Shown in pieces: positions 48,001 to 58,301 of a DNA stretch of 64,000 nt. This DNA is from Colias croceus (taxonomy: Eukaryota; Arthropoda; Insecta; Lepidoptera; Pieridae): assembly GCF_905220415.1 (NCBI RefSeq), contig NC_059546.1, forward strand, positions 2,852,001 through 2,916,000, in the 5' to 3' direction. Numbering within the stretch: position 1 is the stretch's first letter; each line of letters opens with the position of its first letter. The translations under genes and the position numbers were made by a program. Under the pieces are notes generated by a model. It was not told the origin of the DNA, did not search any database, and saw only the letters and a list, made by a program, of their open reading frames with translations.

Positions 48001-51000
48001 CCTTTATTTAAGCCCTCATGTTTTATAACAGCAACAACGGACATTAGTGGTCGCAATAAATTTGAATTTCGAATAAATCGTTTTATATTTTGTCTATACG
48101 GAATACAGATAATATAATATCATGCCAGGTTAGGAACAATGAAAAATATGCGATGTAACAGATAACAAATGATATAATTACGTAATTAATAACTGAAGAC
48201 AGTTTGATGTTTCTTTTATTTTAAAAATGCTAGTTGTCGTAAAACATTTCGCTCTCTGATTCTTTGTGTAGAAGCGAGAACTGCGAATGAAGCGACTTTT
48301 TTCATTCCTCACTATAATGACTGAATGTGAAGCTTTTTGTGTAGTTTATAGAGTTGTGTATTTTCCTACAAATGGTAAGTTTAATTAGGTAACTGTGTAT
48401 GAAAATAAATCAATGCCTTTTCACATAGCTAGATTATAAAAAATTATAAAATACAAATTACAGCGATTACATAAACAACCTCTTATATAATATACCTAGT
48501 TATTTTATATAATCATAAATCATAATCATTCTTCGACGACGATTTCTTGTCTCATACTTCCAAAGGTACCTACGAGATATAAGTACTTATACAGATTTTG
48601 TATATAACTCGTACCTATTAAAACTACATATATATTATATTTTCCGTCTAGGTATAAACTATTAAATTTTTAAACGTAGTTGTAACTATAAAAAAAGTAT
48701 ATTTATTAAAATTAAGTAACATACAATAAAAACAACGCTCTTAGGACTATATTAAAAACTTTTTAGGATTAATGTAAAGTTTAATGCAGGTTTTAAAGTT
48801 TTCTCCACCTAGAATATAATGTCAACACTAAGTAAACTCAAACAATGGCAATAAAACGAAACATAAAAGTTACGAGCCACGAGTTTATAAGTGCCTCGTT
48901 ATATAGACTTAGTTGGGTGACCACTGATGGTTATGTTTAACCGACTTTAAAAAGGGGTAATTTAAGTGTACCTATGCCATATAATAGCATAGGTATACAT
49001 TTAAATATTTATTATTTATATTATGTAGATTTCCGCTCGCGGCTTCGCCCGCATTTTCAAGGAAAAACCAGAATAGTTCCCGTTCATGTGGGATGTCCGG
49101 GATAAAAAGTAGCCAATGTCTTATTCTGGGTCTTCAGCGCTGATCTTCAGCTACCTAATTTCAGCATATTAAGTAGGTTTAACGTGAAAGAATAAGAGAC
49201 ATCCATCCATCCGTCCTCAAAAACTTCCGCGTTTATAATATAAGTAGGAATTTTAATATTAATAAATCTGTGACAATCTTCAAAATATAAACTACCACTA
49301 CATTACCATTCTACACAACCTTGTCCTATGTATAAATTTCTATTTCATGCTACATTCATGTACCTATACACAGGTAGTTCTATACTGATATGATTATAAT
49401 GTACATATTATGTATTTTGTAAAATTAAATTGTAAAACTGACATGATTAAAAAGAGCAACTATGGAGTTTCTTGCTGGTTCTTCTCCGTAGATACTGCTT
49501 TCCGAATCGGTGGTAAATGTTAAAATATGTAATGACGTTCCAAAAGTGCTTCTAAAAGAAGTCTAATTGAATAAATAAATGTTTGAGTTTGAGTTTAATC
49601 TTTACCATTTCTATGCCTTTGTCGAGTTTATGTCTGAAATAGTTAAAAACATCCATAAATTCATAAATTTTTGCGTAAACAATACATGTAGAAAGTAACG
49701 AAACATCGATGGTTGTTTATTATTCACCATAGAATATAATATTATGACAATAGTTTTATTGTTTTACTATATTTGCTTGGGCATCGTAGATATTTGTTTA
49801 CTTAATAACCTACTTAAAATGATGTAATGTATTTATGATTGAACGTTATATATTCACGTAATTTCCAAGCTAATAAATTCCTGCTTATCTTTTCCCTAAG
49901 TCATGTTGTTTTACTCTATAATTGGTATTTATGACATATACTTTGGTGTTGTCAGCTCATTAATTTGATGTTTGAGTTTTTAGTGAAAAAGGGATGATCC
50001 TTATTTTTGATCTAATTATGTACCTTTGAGGAAAAATCTTTTGCATAGGTAATATTTATAATTATTAGACATCGGATTATATGCACTAACAAAATGCCAA
50101 AATATGCATGCAAATATGCACTAAAAAAGGCCGAAATATGCACTAAAAACGACTGATATGCCTAAAATATGCACATATAAATCAAAAAAACCTTTATTAT
50201 TTTTATATATTTAAATCAAAGATTGTACAAAAACATTGAAATTTTCTTGAAATTGAGTATAGTTTTTGTGCCAATATACAATTAAGCATTTTTACCAAAT
50301 TTTCGAGCGCAAATTTGTGACGTTTGTCACCCGCGAGCCCAGTGTTGCCACCTTAGACCTTTCCGGGCTAAATCTAGCCCTCTTTTGTAATTCAACCCGT
50401 GTTTTACGTTTTTAGCCCCAAAAGGGTAATCTAGCCCTATTTTGAATGGCTCAAAATTTACTTAAAATGGAGCCCATTTTGTAATTTTTTGCCATTTTAC
50501 CATGCCAAAATAGGGTTTGTTTACTCGCTGAGCGTTCTGATTGGCTAATAAAGGTTAGTCGACCAATCAAAACTCCCGCTACTTAACGATTTATGCACGA
50601 AATATGCACGATTGGGGAAAAAGGCTAAAATATGCACTAACGCCGTAATTAGAGAGTTTTATGCATTTGCATATGCAAATATGCAAATGCATATAATCCG
50701 ATGTCTAATAATTATTGTTTTGGGGAATTTCATTATTGAAATAGCAGGACTAAGCACACAAAAGATAAAAATTAAAATTCTATGGAATCTTATGCTCAAG
50801 ACTCAAGTGTTTTTATTAAATAAAGTTATGATATTGATTAAATCCGTAAATTGTTAAAGCTCTGCCACTATTTTTAAACTATTAAAAGGGTGAAAAGAAT
50901 TCTTAAGAATTGTAACCATATTGTAACTTACTTTTTTCAGCAGCATGCATCACTTGTCAAGGACAGACGTGTAATATTAAATCTTTGTTAAAAGAGAAAG

Positions 51001-54000
51001 AAAAAAAGAGAACAAAATCAATACAAGTTAAGATTCTATAGAGGAAACTAATATATTTAAAATATTTTATTGTATCTGACACAAGATTTTTCAAACCACA
51101 ATCAAATCAATTCTCAATTCAGAAACCGGCCGATAATATACTTTAAATATCAAATATTTAATTCCTTTTAATAATTTCAAATAAACAGTCCCAAAAACTA
51201 ATTATAAAGAGTGACACAAACATGCTTAATGGAGATAAATTCCTTTACTTAATACATATCAATCATGAAGGGATACGAAAATTCACATTTATTTTCTGAA
51301 ACAATTTATTCAGGACTCTACAGCCACTCCCACACTCACAAAAAAACATTATATTATACGTTATTTACACAAATCTTAATGTTACTTAAGATAATATTTT
51401 CTTGGCATTTCGAGATCTCGTAGATTCAACATCATGTTTGTACAATCTTTAATTAGAAGTTAGGGTAGCATCACTAATGTAAGTGATGCGCTAAGCTGAC
51501 CTACTTTCAGTCATTCCCCTGCTTCGTGGCTCTTTTATTTTGGAACGAAACTCGGGAACGTCTGCGACAATACAACGGCTCGTTGGGGTCAGCGAGCTTA
51601 TTTATTTTAAGATTTTTCAACACAATGTTATTTTTAAGACATCAACGGATAAACGTTGTTTAGTTATATTAAAATGTTGGTAATTTTTGAGATAAATACC
51701 TGAAAAAATTAAACTTGACGTGTGTAATGTAGATAACAAAAACAGCAGATAGAAAAAAATATTAAAATCCACATTGAAAATGTCTTTTTTAATGCTCACA
51801 CGAAAAACTTCTGAAATTTCCAGACGATCTTTTAATACTTTATATTGCAAAATTATAAACTTATTATTATCATACTGCTATATAAAGGAAACAATGAAGA
51901 TAATTTTAAAGCTTTCCGTAGCAGGCAGGATAATTTTCTGCCATATAAAATTTCTGTATAGCGAACTCTATTAATATTAAATTACGTAGTTAACGACTTT
52001 CCTTTGTAAATATAATTTATAATAGACACCTCACTAATGGTTTTTATTGTTCTTAGAAAGTAGTTCCTTTGTTTCAGGTTTATTGTATTTATACGCGTTT
52101 TATAACTTTATTTTTAAAGCTTTTTCTTAAAGGCTAAGGATTTTGAGCAATGTTTTGTCAAGTCATATAAAAAATAGTTGTCACACTTTGCAATAAAACT
52201 TTAATCTTTGTTAATATAACAATCTAATAAATAATAGAGTATATAAAGTATGCAGTTACGTATAAATTGTGAAAAGTATTTTTAAATGTAAAATGACGAT
52301 AAAGGTAATGAATAAGTTTAAATATTCTTAACGGATTACGTGAAGCCCGATCATTGGTACGACTTCACAAATTGATTTTCCTTTTATCCTATTATAGATA
52401 ATTATTCATTAACCATCTATGAGAAAAAAAAGAGAAGTGACATAACTTCTGTGAAATGGTAAACTATGATTTTTATTAGTAAGCTTCCATCGGGAATCGA
52501 ACATAGATCCTAATTACACTTAGAAAGACATGTTATTAAAACACGAACAAAACAGTGATGTGGTTTTTATTCATAATTAATAATTATTATTTAAATATGA
52601 TAAGATTCTTACTGAAATGTAATCTTACCTAGTCTAAAATATAACCTAACTAAAATAGTATCCGTGTTTGAAAACAAAACAGAATTTTTAAATTTTAATT
52701 TATTACAGAATTTGTAAGTTCATAAAATACTCTTAAATACTACCAAGTTGGTAGATTTATCATGTACATTTCACATATTGAAAAAGATAATGTCCACTTT
52801 CATTATTATTTTCTCTACACTAATCTCCATCACCAATTTCATTACCTTCTAGTTTCATTTTGCGACAAAAACCTTTTTCCCGTCTCACGCTATATCCATC
52901 CAATCAGTGATTCGTTCGTAATCGTAACAGACATAAATACTGTTTGATATAAACCTTGTTTATAGATTTACTAGCTGTGCCGCGCAGACGAAACCATGTG
53001 CAAAATGAAGTATTTCTATATTCATGTGTTATTCTGATGATCTTCATTACATTCAGTAAAATAAATAATTTAACGGATTTTAAACGCGATTTAATTGCGT
53101 TATACTCTATAATTTATAAATGTGTTATACTCTCGTAAATTGAAACGTATGAAAACACAACCTTTATTACTGTAAAGTTTAATCCAAATCCGTCCAATAG
53201 TTTATTCGTGAAAGAGTTACAAACATCCATACTCATAAACTTTCGTTTATAATATTAGTACCTAGGATTTGAAGAAATTGTTAGTCTGTAAGTAAGCCAA
53301 TTGGTTTCTTTGGGCGGTTAGCACGTGCCGTAAATGTCAGGTCAAGAGCGTTCCGTGCTACAGTTCGTATTCATTATGTAAAGCGGTAAATAAGCAAAAT
53401 GTCAAGTCTTTGTGCGCTCACAGAAATAGTTGAGAGCTCGCTTATGAAATTAAAAGTGAAATAGTGAAATTGCCTTCTAGTGTAGTGAAAACTTTTATAT
53501 TAAAAGTAACGTTTCTTACAAAATTTTTAATTTTTTTGCTTGTTTTATCTTCTTTCAAGTCAAAAGAGCCTGGAACTGAAAATTTCAGTCAAAAAGCTCG
53601 GTTTATATTGATTTAAGGAATCACTGACACCGCCATAGATAGCTGGTCTATAGAAGCTGTCTTTTTTCTTCTTTTTATTTTATGAGTATATGCAAGTGCT
53701 TTGTTTATCGAAAATCTGCGCTTTTTAGAAAGCTTTTTATTTTTTGTTAACTACTGAATAAACATTACTGTTTCTAAACTAAAACAAATCAAATTTCCAT
53801 TAAGCGAATAGCCTTGGCCCTGCAAAAAATATATGCCATAATCAACGCAAACAATCATTCGTTTATTCAGAAAAAAATATAGTTATAGGGTAAACGCAGC
53901 TATCAACGACCCATCGAAAATCTGAAGGTATTACCGACCTATAAAAGTAATTCGAAATTTAAACGTTTCCAGAACTATTCTAGCTATAGGTAGGCAAAGT

Positions 54001-57000
54001 TATACACGAATGTATTAATTGAGCATCGTATACTTTAACGTTAGAGTGAGTAACTGAGCAAAAAAGAGTTAAAATGCGTAAGTTACTGCGGGGTAGCGTG
54101 GAAGCAGGACGTGTCGTACTGTTCCGTTGTTCCTTCGGGTAAGTACTGTGAGTATCTTTTTAAGACATTTACAAACAAATGACATCTATACTTTAATTTA
54201 TATTACTAAATGTCAATGCATTTAAGTGTCAACTTTTCATTTCTTACAACATTTTATTAATAAAAAGTAATTTGAAACGATAAAACTTAAAATTAAAATG
54301 GGACGGTGTTAGCTTCACCAGTTTAAGTCGTGGCAGGTATCAACGACCCGTAAGTCGGCAATGGCAGCAACGTAACTTTTTGTTTTATTTTCTTTTATGT
54401 TGTTATATCACACTAACACAAGTGGTTTTATGGACCAGTTTAAATCTAAGCTATGAGTCTTCATAAAAATCTATTAGCGACCTAAACTTTTTTGTCTAGT
54501 GTTGTGTCTTTTAGCGTTGTCAATTTATACAAAGTTATGATATTTTCGAGGATCCCTATCGAATAGTTACAGTAGTAAATCATTGTTTTTTTTTGTTTAA
54601 ACAATATGCATTTGTTCATATTTTGTATGATATTAATCAATTATAATCTATTTTATAGTCTGATGGTCAAATGAATTAAAATAACCATTTTTTTATGGGT
54701 CGGTAATACAATTTAGGTTTATACTTACATACTTTAATACCGACCCATGTGGGTCGGCAATAGCAACTATAGGAAGCTATTACCGATCGAATATAGATTG
54801 TTTAGTTTCTCATCTACAAATTCAAATTCAAATTGCTTTATTTTCAGAATGTAGAATAAAGATGTTTGTATATACAGATAATATTGATCCTCAAACATTC
54901 CGCTCGTAATTGAGCGTGCAAATATATTTTTATTACTTTTATGACATAATAGGTGCCTATTAAAAATTATATTTTTTTTAGGTTAAATTAACATAAAACA
55001 TATAATTAGGTATATTTTTTTCCAGAAATATGGAGCCACGAAAGCGGCGAAAAGTATTCAGTAAAACACAACTCGCCGAAGCAATCAATCAAATAGCATA
55101 ACGAAATATCCTAGAGTTTGAAATCCTTAATTTAATATATGTACATATATTAATAGTATGTATTATGTTGATTAATTTAAAAGTTTATAATTATTTAGTT
55201 CATTACTAAAAAGTACTCATTTGTTTTATTAAAAATAACTACAATAAAAAAATACGAATATATTTGCATTTTTATTTCATTTTATTAAGATCGGTAATCA
55301 TCATCATCACTAGCTTCTATACATTCCATTGCTGGAAAAAGGCTTCCTCTCACATACGATCGGGAATAGCTGCATAAAAATCGTTAATAGCTTCACAGCC
55401 GTTTTTATGGGTCGGTAATAGCAACAATCGACTAAGTCACATTGTAAATTATTTTTTACAAGATAATCCTTTATTAGAATGTATTTGCTTCAATAAAAAC
55501 ATTTTTTATACATAACACTAGCACATAAAATGAAATTATAAATCTTTAGAAGAACCAGTATACTTAAAAAATATGGTTGATTTTGAAATTGCCTTAGAGG
55601 GGTCGTTAATACCTGCGTTTACCTTAAAGAAAATGTTATGTTAGAAATGAGCTAACTTCCACGACCGCAGCGCAAATGCGATGAGCCCTTCTAGTTTAAT
55701 ATTAAGCACTCATTTTACGGCTACCCACATTATATCCTCTGGGAAGGGTATTCTGAGCCGGTACTACCACAGATACTATATACCTATATAGTATCTAACT
55801 GAGATAATATTATTTTTACACGGAGAGCTTTGATACTTGAGCTAATGTTAGCTTCTAAATGGTAAATCGAATCTAACTTGAATTACGTTGGAATCCATTT
55901 TGACTGACATTTATTGGGAACTAGCTTTCCGCCCGCGGCTTCGCCCGCGTTTTCAAAGCAAACCCGTTCCCGTAGGATTTCCGGGATAAAACCTATCCTA
56001 TGTCCTTTCTCGGGTATCAAAATATCTCTATACCAAATTTCATGCAAATTGGTTCAGTAGTTTAGGCGTGATTGAGTAACAGACAGACAGACAGACAGAG
56101 TTACTTTCGCATTTATAATATTAGTATGGATTTGAAAGCTGTGACGTTGGAGATACTACGTATAATATAAAAGAGGCTTAGTATAGTATAGTAGCTTAGG
56201 TCATAATATTAGTATCAAAACTAATAGTACTTTACACTGTATAGTATAATCGTTACCTTGAATGTTATTCTGTTTAGTCATTGATTAAAAAAAATATGCT
56301 AATATGAACTTTAAAATACTTTTATAATACAAACAGAACTATAAGTTTCTACATTAATATATCCAATGAAGTATCCTTTGAAAACGAATATAAATCACTT
56401 GAAATTCAGTTATCCATTTACAAGTACATTTGCTCAGCGTGTTCTCTGAGTCGTTACATTTCAAACGGTTTCCATGATTTAACTACGAATTAGATATTAG
56501 AATGACGATAGGAATGTATAATATAACTAGAATGTTGCTGTTATTTACATAATCCTAAACATGTTATTAATATGGAATTTCGGTTTAGATCTGAAAACAA
56601 ACAAAATAAATAACACATTAATTCAATAGATATTATTTTCCATCATCTATTCATAATTAGTTCATGACAGAAAATAAATAGAATATGTTTACCGCCCGCG
56701 GCTTCACCTGCTGTGTCTAAAACCTAATAAATTATATACTTAAATCACTCTATTTATTTTAAAAAACGCATCAAAATCCATTGCGTAGTTTTAAAGATTT
56801 AATCATATCCAGGGATGTAGGGCAGAGAAAACGAATTTGTTTTATACATACTATGTTGTAGTGATAAGGATATACCGATTTCTACTACAGCCCGAAGAAA
56901 TAAAGTACCTTTTATTAATAGAATAACAAATGTGGGACTCTGTAAGTATGCAAAACCTGGAAAAATATTCCTTCAACTCGTAAGTTCTAGAAAAAGATTT

Positions 57001-58165
57001 ATAGTCACTCATACCCTTCTCATACTCTTATGATTTCATTTCGTAAAATAATAATTGTGTTTTTCCTTACCTAGCTCTACATAAATAAAGTTAATGTTAA
57101 TTTAAATTTGCAACTTTTCTATTGCTCAATTTCATTTCTGTTTTTCTCAGCTTTAATGTTATATTGTTGATATTGCTTGTTCACGAGAAGTCACATTTAA
57201 TTCATTTATGTTTTGTGTTTCATCAAGAATGTTTTGTTAAAGTTAAGTTAAGTTTGTTAAAGTAAAAGAAAACAATTATTGTACCTTTGTAATTTGCCGT
57301 TTTTTGTCACACAATTTTACTATTATCGGTGTGCCTTGTAATTGACGTTTTTATATGTAATTAGTATAATTTATCTTATCAACAGCTGTAAGGTACCTTT
57401 TATGAATAAAATAAAATAAAAAATAAAAATTGCGTATTTAAATACTTCCAGCTTCATAACAAATTAAACAATTTTAATTAAATGAACTGTCACGGAGAAG
57501 GTAATTAATTAGACCTCTGTTCAAATGAAACTGCAGCATCTTGCAAGGAAAATATGTTTATTTTAGTATCGAGTTAATTGAACGAACATAATGTAATATT
57601 TTCATTAGTTACTTTATTAATTAATATTTTTGCACACAGAAAACAAACTGAAACGGTCGATATTTTTGCTTGGTAAGTAATTTTGTGGAAAATAGAGATC
57701 TTTTTATCATTTTCTACATTCTATGAAATATATGTTCGCTAAAAACACTGCAAGACAATCATTTTTTTTATAATTATAATGATTTATAGATCCGATTTAC
57801 AGGGAAAGTTTTTATGTAGCATTTAGTAGCATTTAGTTGATTTTTTTTGATAATTTTCAAAATGATATTTACTATTATTTCCGAAAGATTACAACCCATT
57901 TTGTACTACAACAATAAACCACAAATTCAGTACCACTTACCTATGCTCTGACTGACCCATATCCCCAGCATATCCAGCTGCAGTAGTCTATGGTACAAGC
58001 TGGCGCCTCTCGTGTGGTTCATGAACAGGTGGTACAGGAAGGAGCCGCACCAGGGCGCCAGGGCTCCAAGGAGATGGCAGAGTGAGAGGAACCACGCCCA
58101 GCCGCCGCCGCCGCCCCACGGGAGCAGGCCTGGCAGCACCGCCACTATGAACACTAGCGATACAC
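22060..58165 (-). CDS. PAQR4: PAQR4-like seven-transmembrane protein, 5' end missing
   Basis: Five in-phase exons (57941-58165, 31897-32000, 29617-29754, 22535-22675, 22060-22125) encode the last 223 residues of a progestin/adipoQ receptor family protein. Family signatures are GSFLYHLFMNH in an early membrane helix, LLQLDMLGIWVSQSIGAIP, and PEKWFPG followed by NSHNIMHVLVV near the end; the His residues in these motifs fit the family's metal site. Several hydrophobic helices are evident (LVFIVAVLPGLLPW, AWFLSLCHLLGALAPW, ALAVYSLGSLLGLY, MHVLVVLAVYSM). The layout and motifs resemble vertebrate PAQR4 more than AdipoR. PAQR proteins are membrane receptors or ceramidase-like enzymes; the biochemical role here is not shown. 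The N-terminal exon, expected to carry the cytosolic start and the HNE/NIYTH-type motif, was not found up to 64000. Introns are 0.4, 6.9, 2.1 and 25.9 kb. Confidence 0.88.
22535..22675 (-). CDS. PAQR4: PAQR4 exon with the C-terminal His motif
   Basis: Acceptor TTTCCAG, donor GTAAAG, 47 whole codons. Contains LHIPEKWFPGSVD and SHNIMHVLVVLAVYSMHQ, the hallmark of the last PAQR helix. Confidence 0.93.
23893..24398 (+). mobile_element. Helitron-like copy, family c, enlarged
   Basis: Same ends as 15450-15775 and 41773-42082 but about 170 bp longer between roughly 24205 and 24370, with a segment (GACGTTGTTCCGTAGAACCG and onward) that the sisters lack. Contains a (TCTG)12-like microsatellite. Confidence 0.7.
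26117..26284 (+). mobile_element. GC-rich dispersed repeat, copy 1
   Basis: Shares AATTTCTCGATTCGGTCCCC, GCCACACCTCCG and AGCTATGCAATAGC with the inverted copy at 59327-59497. Class unknown; no protein coding capacity. Confidence 0.6.
27222..27372. mobile_element. MITE, GAAGTGAAAC family, diverged copy
   Basis: Inverted ends TGAAGTGAAACTTTTTTAT and AAGAAGTTTCACTTCA enclose about 120 bp unrelated to the copies at 2183 and 31113. Confidence 0.55.
27512..28786 (-). mobile_element. mariner-family transposon, inactive
   Basis: Inverted ends CACACTGAAAGTTTTGCG (left) and GCACACTAAAAGTTTTGCG (right, read inward) bracket a 1.28-kb element with a mariner transposase relic on the minus strand. Lies in the 6.9-kb PAQR4 intron. 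No clear TA duplication was seen. Confidence 0.85.
27573..28591 (-). pseudogene. mariner transposase pseudogene
   Basis: Starts at MIFDDFKSSFSP (28591). At least five in-frame stops follow in the N-terminal half, and a frameshift lies between 28004 and 27950. Recognisable parts are the helix-turn-helix/linker region (HDESREGRPSTAITEEN), the first catalytic block where the expected Asp is His (TGHEICIYGYIPE), HHDSASAHTA with the second Asp, and SPNLEPCDFFLFP with the third. Dead copy. Confidence 0.85.
29617..29754 (-). CDS. PAQR4: PAQR4 exon
   Basis: Acceptor CTTGCAG, donor GTAAAT, 46 whole codons. Begins AMRAWSPWERRLCFAAPFCM and ends HAILHVFLQ. Arg-rich loop (GARAARVGGGDP) between membrane segments. 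Confidence 0.9.
29755..31896. other. PAQR4 intron, 2.1 kb
   Basis: AT-rich, with one MITE (31113-31238). No gene seen. Confidence 0.55.
31113..31238 (-). mobile_element. MITE, GAAGTGAAACTTC family, complete copy
   Basis: Inverted ends GAAGTGAAACTTCTTT and AAAGAAGTTTCACTTC about 120 bp apart; interior matches 2183-2280 read on the other strand. Confidence 0.7.
31897..32000 (-). CDS. PAQR4: PAQR4 exon
   Basis: Acceptor TTAACAG completes the Gly codon left by the previous exon (SIG/AIP). Encodes AIPMVTATVYCAPAPLRYAA and a further helix ending LLGLYK. Donor GTATTT, phase 0. Confidence 0.9.
32060..32261 (+). mobile_element. Helitron-like copy, family a
   Basis: TATTATAAAGCTGAAGAG start, GAACTACTGGTCCGATTTG, AACCGCGGGGAACAGCTAGT end. 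First of four same-strand copies within 1.7 kb. Confidence 0.7.
32480..32627 (+). mobile_element. Helitron-like copy, family a, internally deleted
   Basis: Same start and end motifs as 32060-32261, with about 50 bp missing before the GC-rich tail. Confidence 0.65.
32843..33044 (+). mobile_element. Helitron-like copy, family a
   Basis: ATCTATACTAATATTATAAA start and GCGAAGCAGCTAGT end; body as in the neighbouring copies. Confidence 0.7.
33564..33764 (+). mobile_element. Helitron-like copy, family a
   Basis: Fourth copy of the cluster. The end is GCGGAGCAGCAGGT, a slightly altered tail. Confidence 0.65.
34577..34712 (-). mobile_element. LINE 3' tail
   Basis: Reverse complement of the 49430-49596 type: AAACTCAAACTCAAACATTC at the tail side and GAAACTCCATAGTTGCTC at the inner side. 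Confidence 0.6.
36018..36226 (-). mobile_element. Helitron-like copy, family a
   Basis: Inverse orientation: ACTAGCTGTTCCCCGCGG end at low coordinate, CTTTATAATATTAGTATAG at the other. Confidence 0.7.
36552..36591. repeat. Perfect 17-bp hairpin with 6-base loop
   Basis: TAAGCGTGGTATTTAGT and its exact inverse. Immediately followed by two tandem copies of TAGCATGGTTCTCACG (36598-36629). Confidence 0.65.
37311..37527. mobile_element. MITE with ACGGTGC ends
   Basis: Ends ACGGTGCACTTACATTAAAC and AACGGTGCGTTTACATCAAA (inward from the right) match imperfectly over about 25 bp. Confidence 0.6.
38540..38760. mobile_element. Possible small TIR element, GC-rich
   Basis: CCACACTA motifs occur at 38553 and 38684 and inverted at 38729 (TAGTGTGTGG), in a GC-rich island. 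Overlapping open frames here are low-complexity and unlikely to be genes. Confidence 0.3.
40766..40941 (-). mobile_element. Helitron-like copy, family a, partial
   Basis: CTAGCTGTGCCCCGCGGTTT end; the opposite end is decayed. Confidence 0.6.
41773..42082 (+). mobile_element. Helitron-like copy, family c
   Basis: Near-identical to 15450-15775, with fewer TCTG repeats. Ends GCGGGCGGAAGCTAGT. Confidence 0.7.
42562..42732. mobile_element. Harbinger-like MITE with TAA duplication
   Basis: 33-bp inverted ends starting GGGCYGATTTTTCAATGC with one mismatch, flanked by TAA on both sides (42559-42561, 42733-42735), the target size typical of PIF/Harbinger. Confidence 0.75.
43222..43437 (+). mobile_element. 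Helitron-like copy, family f
   Basis: TCTATACTAATATTATAAAG start, AACTACTGAACAGATTACAA, GGGCGGAAAGCTAGT end. Confidence 0.7.
43727..43982. repeat. GC-rich cluster of CTCGAG-centred palindromes
   Basis: About nine imperfect copies of CCGnTnnnGGCTCGAGC-like units, including six exact CTCGAG sites and variants GTCGAC and TCGCGA, in an AT-rich intron. No coding frame. Probably a subterminal repeat array of an unidentified DNA transposon. Confidence 0.6.
44790..44983 (-). mobile_element. Helitron-like copy, family g
   Basis: ACTAGCTTACCGCCCGCGG end; shares CCTAATAAATTATATAC and GCGTAGTTTTAAAGATTTAA with 56690-56876. Confidence 0.6.
45041..45920. mobile_element. Non-autonomous TIR element, 880 bp, 82-bp inverted ends
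   Basis: Ends 45041-45122 and 45839-45920 are inverted copies with a single mismatch, starting ATGTCGTGGTCATATCGTAG. The ends contain internal palindromes (GGCCATTTCACGAAATGG, CATATCGTGAAATGGCCA) and further copies lie inside. The junction, TAT before and ATA after, leaves an AT or TA duplication. The core holds two similar GC-rich blocks (around 45285 and 45400) and no transposase. Confidence 0.8.
46699..46892 (-). mobile_element. Helitron-like copy, family a
   Basis: ACTAGTTGTGCCCTGCGGTT end and CTTCAGCTTTATAATATTAG at the far end. Confidence 0.65.
49026..49250 (-). mobile_element. Helitron-like copy, decayed end
   Basis: TTCCGCTCGCGGCTTCGCCC end without the CTAG bases; CATCCATCCATCC tract near the start. 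Confidence 0.55.
49430..49596 (+). mobile_element. LINE 3' end
   Basis: GAGCAACTATGGAGTTTCTT, then AAGTCTAATTGAATAAATAA and a TTTGAG-repeat tail. Longest of the three tails. Confidence 0.65.
50066..50707. mobile_element. hAT-like non-autonomous element with 8-bp duplication
   Basis: Inverted ends TAGACATCGGATTATATGCA are identical, flanked on both sides by ATAATTAT (50058-50065, 50708-50715), an 8-bp target duplication as in hAT. The interior carries many AAATATGCACT repeats near both ends and a 32-bp palindrome built from ATGCAAATATGCAAATGCAT at 50661-50692. No transposase. Confidence 0.8.
52970..53264 (-). mobile_element. Helitron-like copy, diverged
   Basis: ACTAGCTGTGCCGCGCAGAC end; TTTCGTTTATAATATTAGTA at the far end. 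Confidence 0.5.
53888..55624. mobile_element. 1.7-kb TIR element with GACCC-rich subterminal repeats
   Basis: Ends GGGTAAACGCAGCTATCAAC and AGGTAAACGCAGGTATTAAC (inward from the right) are imperfect inverted repeats; TA lies at both borders. The interior carries at least six copies of a motif like GGGTCGGTAATAGCAAC in both orientations (about 53930, 54340, 54697, 54740, 54779, 55406). It holds only a stub of a protein gene. Confidence 0.7.
55030..55101 (+). pseudogene. Truncated start of a pogo-like transposase
   Basis: MEPRKRRKVFSKTQLAEAIN and three more residues, then a stop. A basic start followed by LAEAINQI resembles the first helix of a psq/CENP-B-type DNA-binding domain. Preceded by TTTTTTTCCAG, a good splice acceptor. 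Probably a relic left by internal deletion. Confidence 0.4.
55921..56131 (-). mobile_element. Helitron-like copy, family b
   Basis: ACTAGCTTTCCGCCCGCGG end, ACAGACAGACAGACAGAG tract, CATTTATAATATTAGTATGG at the far end. Confidence 0.65.
56690..56876 (-). mobile_element. Helitron-like copy, family g
   Basis: TTACCGCCCGCGGCTTCACC end, body as at 44790-44983. Confidence 0.6.
57941..58165 (-). CDS. PAQR4: PAQR4 exon (first visible)
   Basis: Acceptor TTTTCCAG, donor GTAAGT. Enters and leaves with one base of a codon carried over. Encodes VSLVFIVAVLPGLLPW, a Gly run, SFLYHLFMNH and LDMLGIWVSQSI. GC-rich compared with its surroundings. Two other frames are also open here and are shadows. Confidence 0.9.
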
Positions 58166-58301
58166 CTGGAAAAGATGTTCAATTAGAATTTTCTTCATTA
58201 AATGCGACAAAATTTTGGGATCAAATAGTTAAGTATTGTCAGGAGTCAGGGTGCTCTCGTTTTTTTGTTTTGAAATTACATATTTATATATAAAATATAG
58301 C

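Larger units (their letters stand above)
32001..57940. other. 25.9-kb PAQR4 intron
   Basis: No further coding exon can be supported. It is a dense record of small transposon insertions, listed separately; between them is AT-rich DNA with scattered GC-richer patches (33930-34020, 40590-40740) in which I recognise nothing. Confidence 0.55.

Noticed and set aside
57988..58293. Other open frames over 57988-58293, on both strands
   Set aside because: Shadows of the GC-rich PAQR4 exon at 57941-58165, which is confirmed by family motifs and phase.
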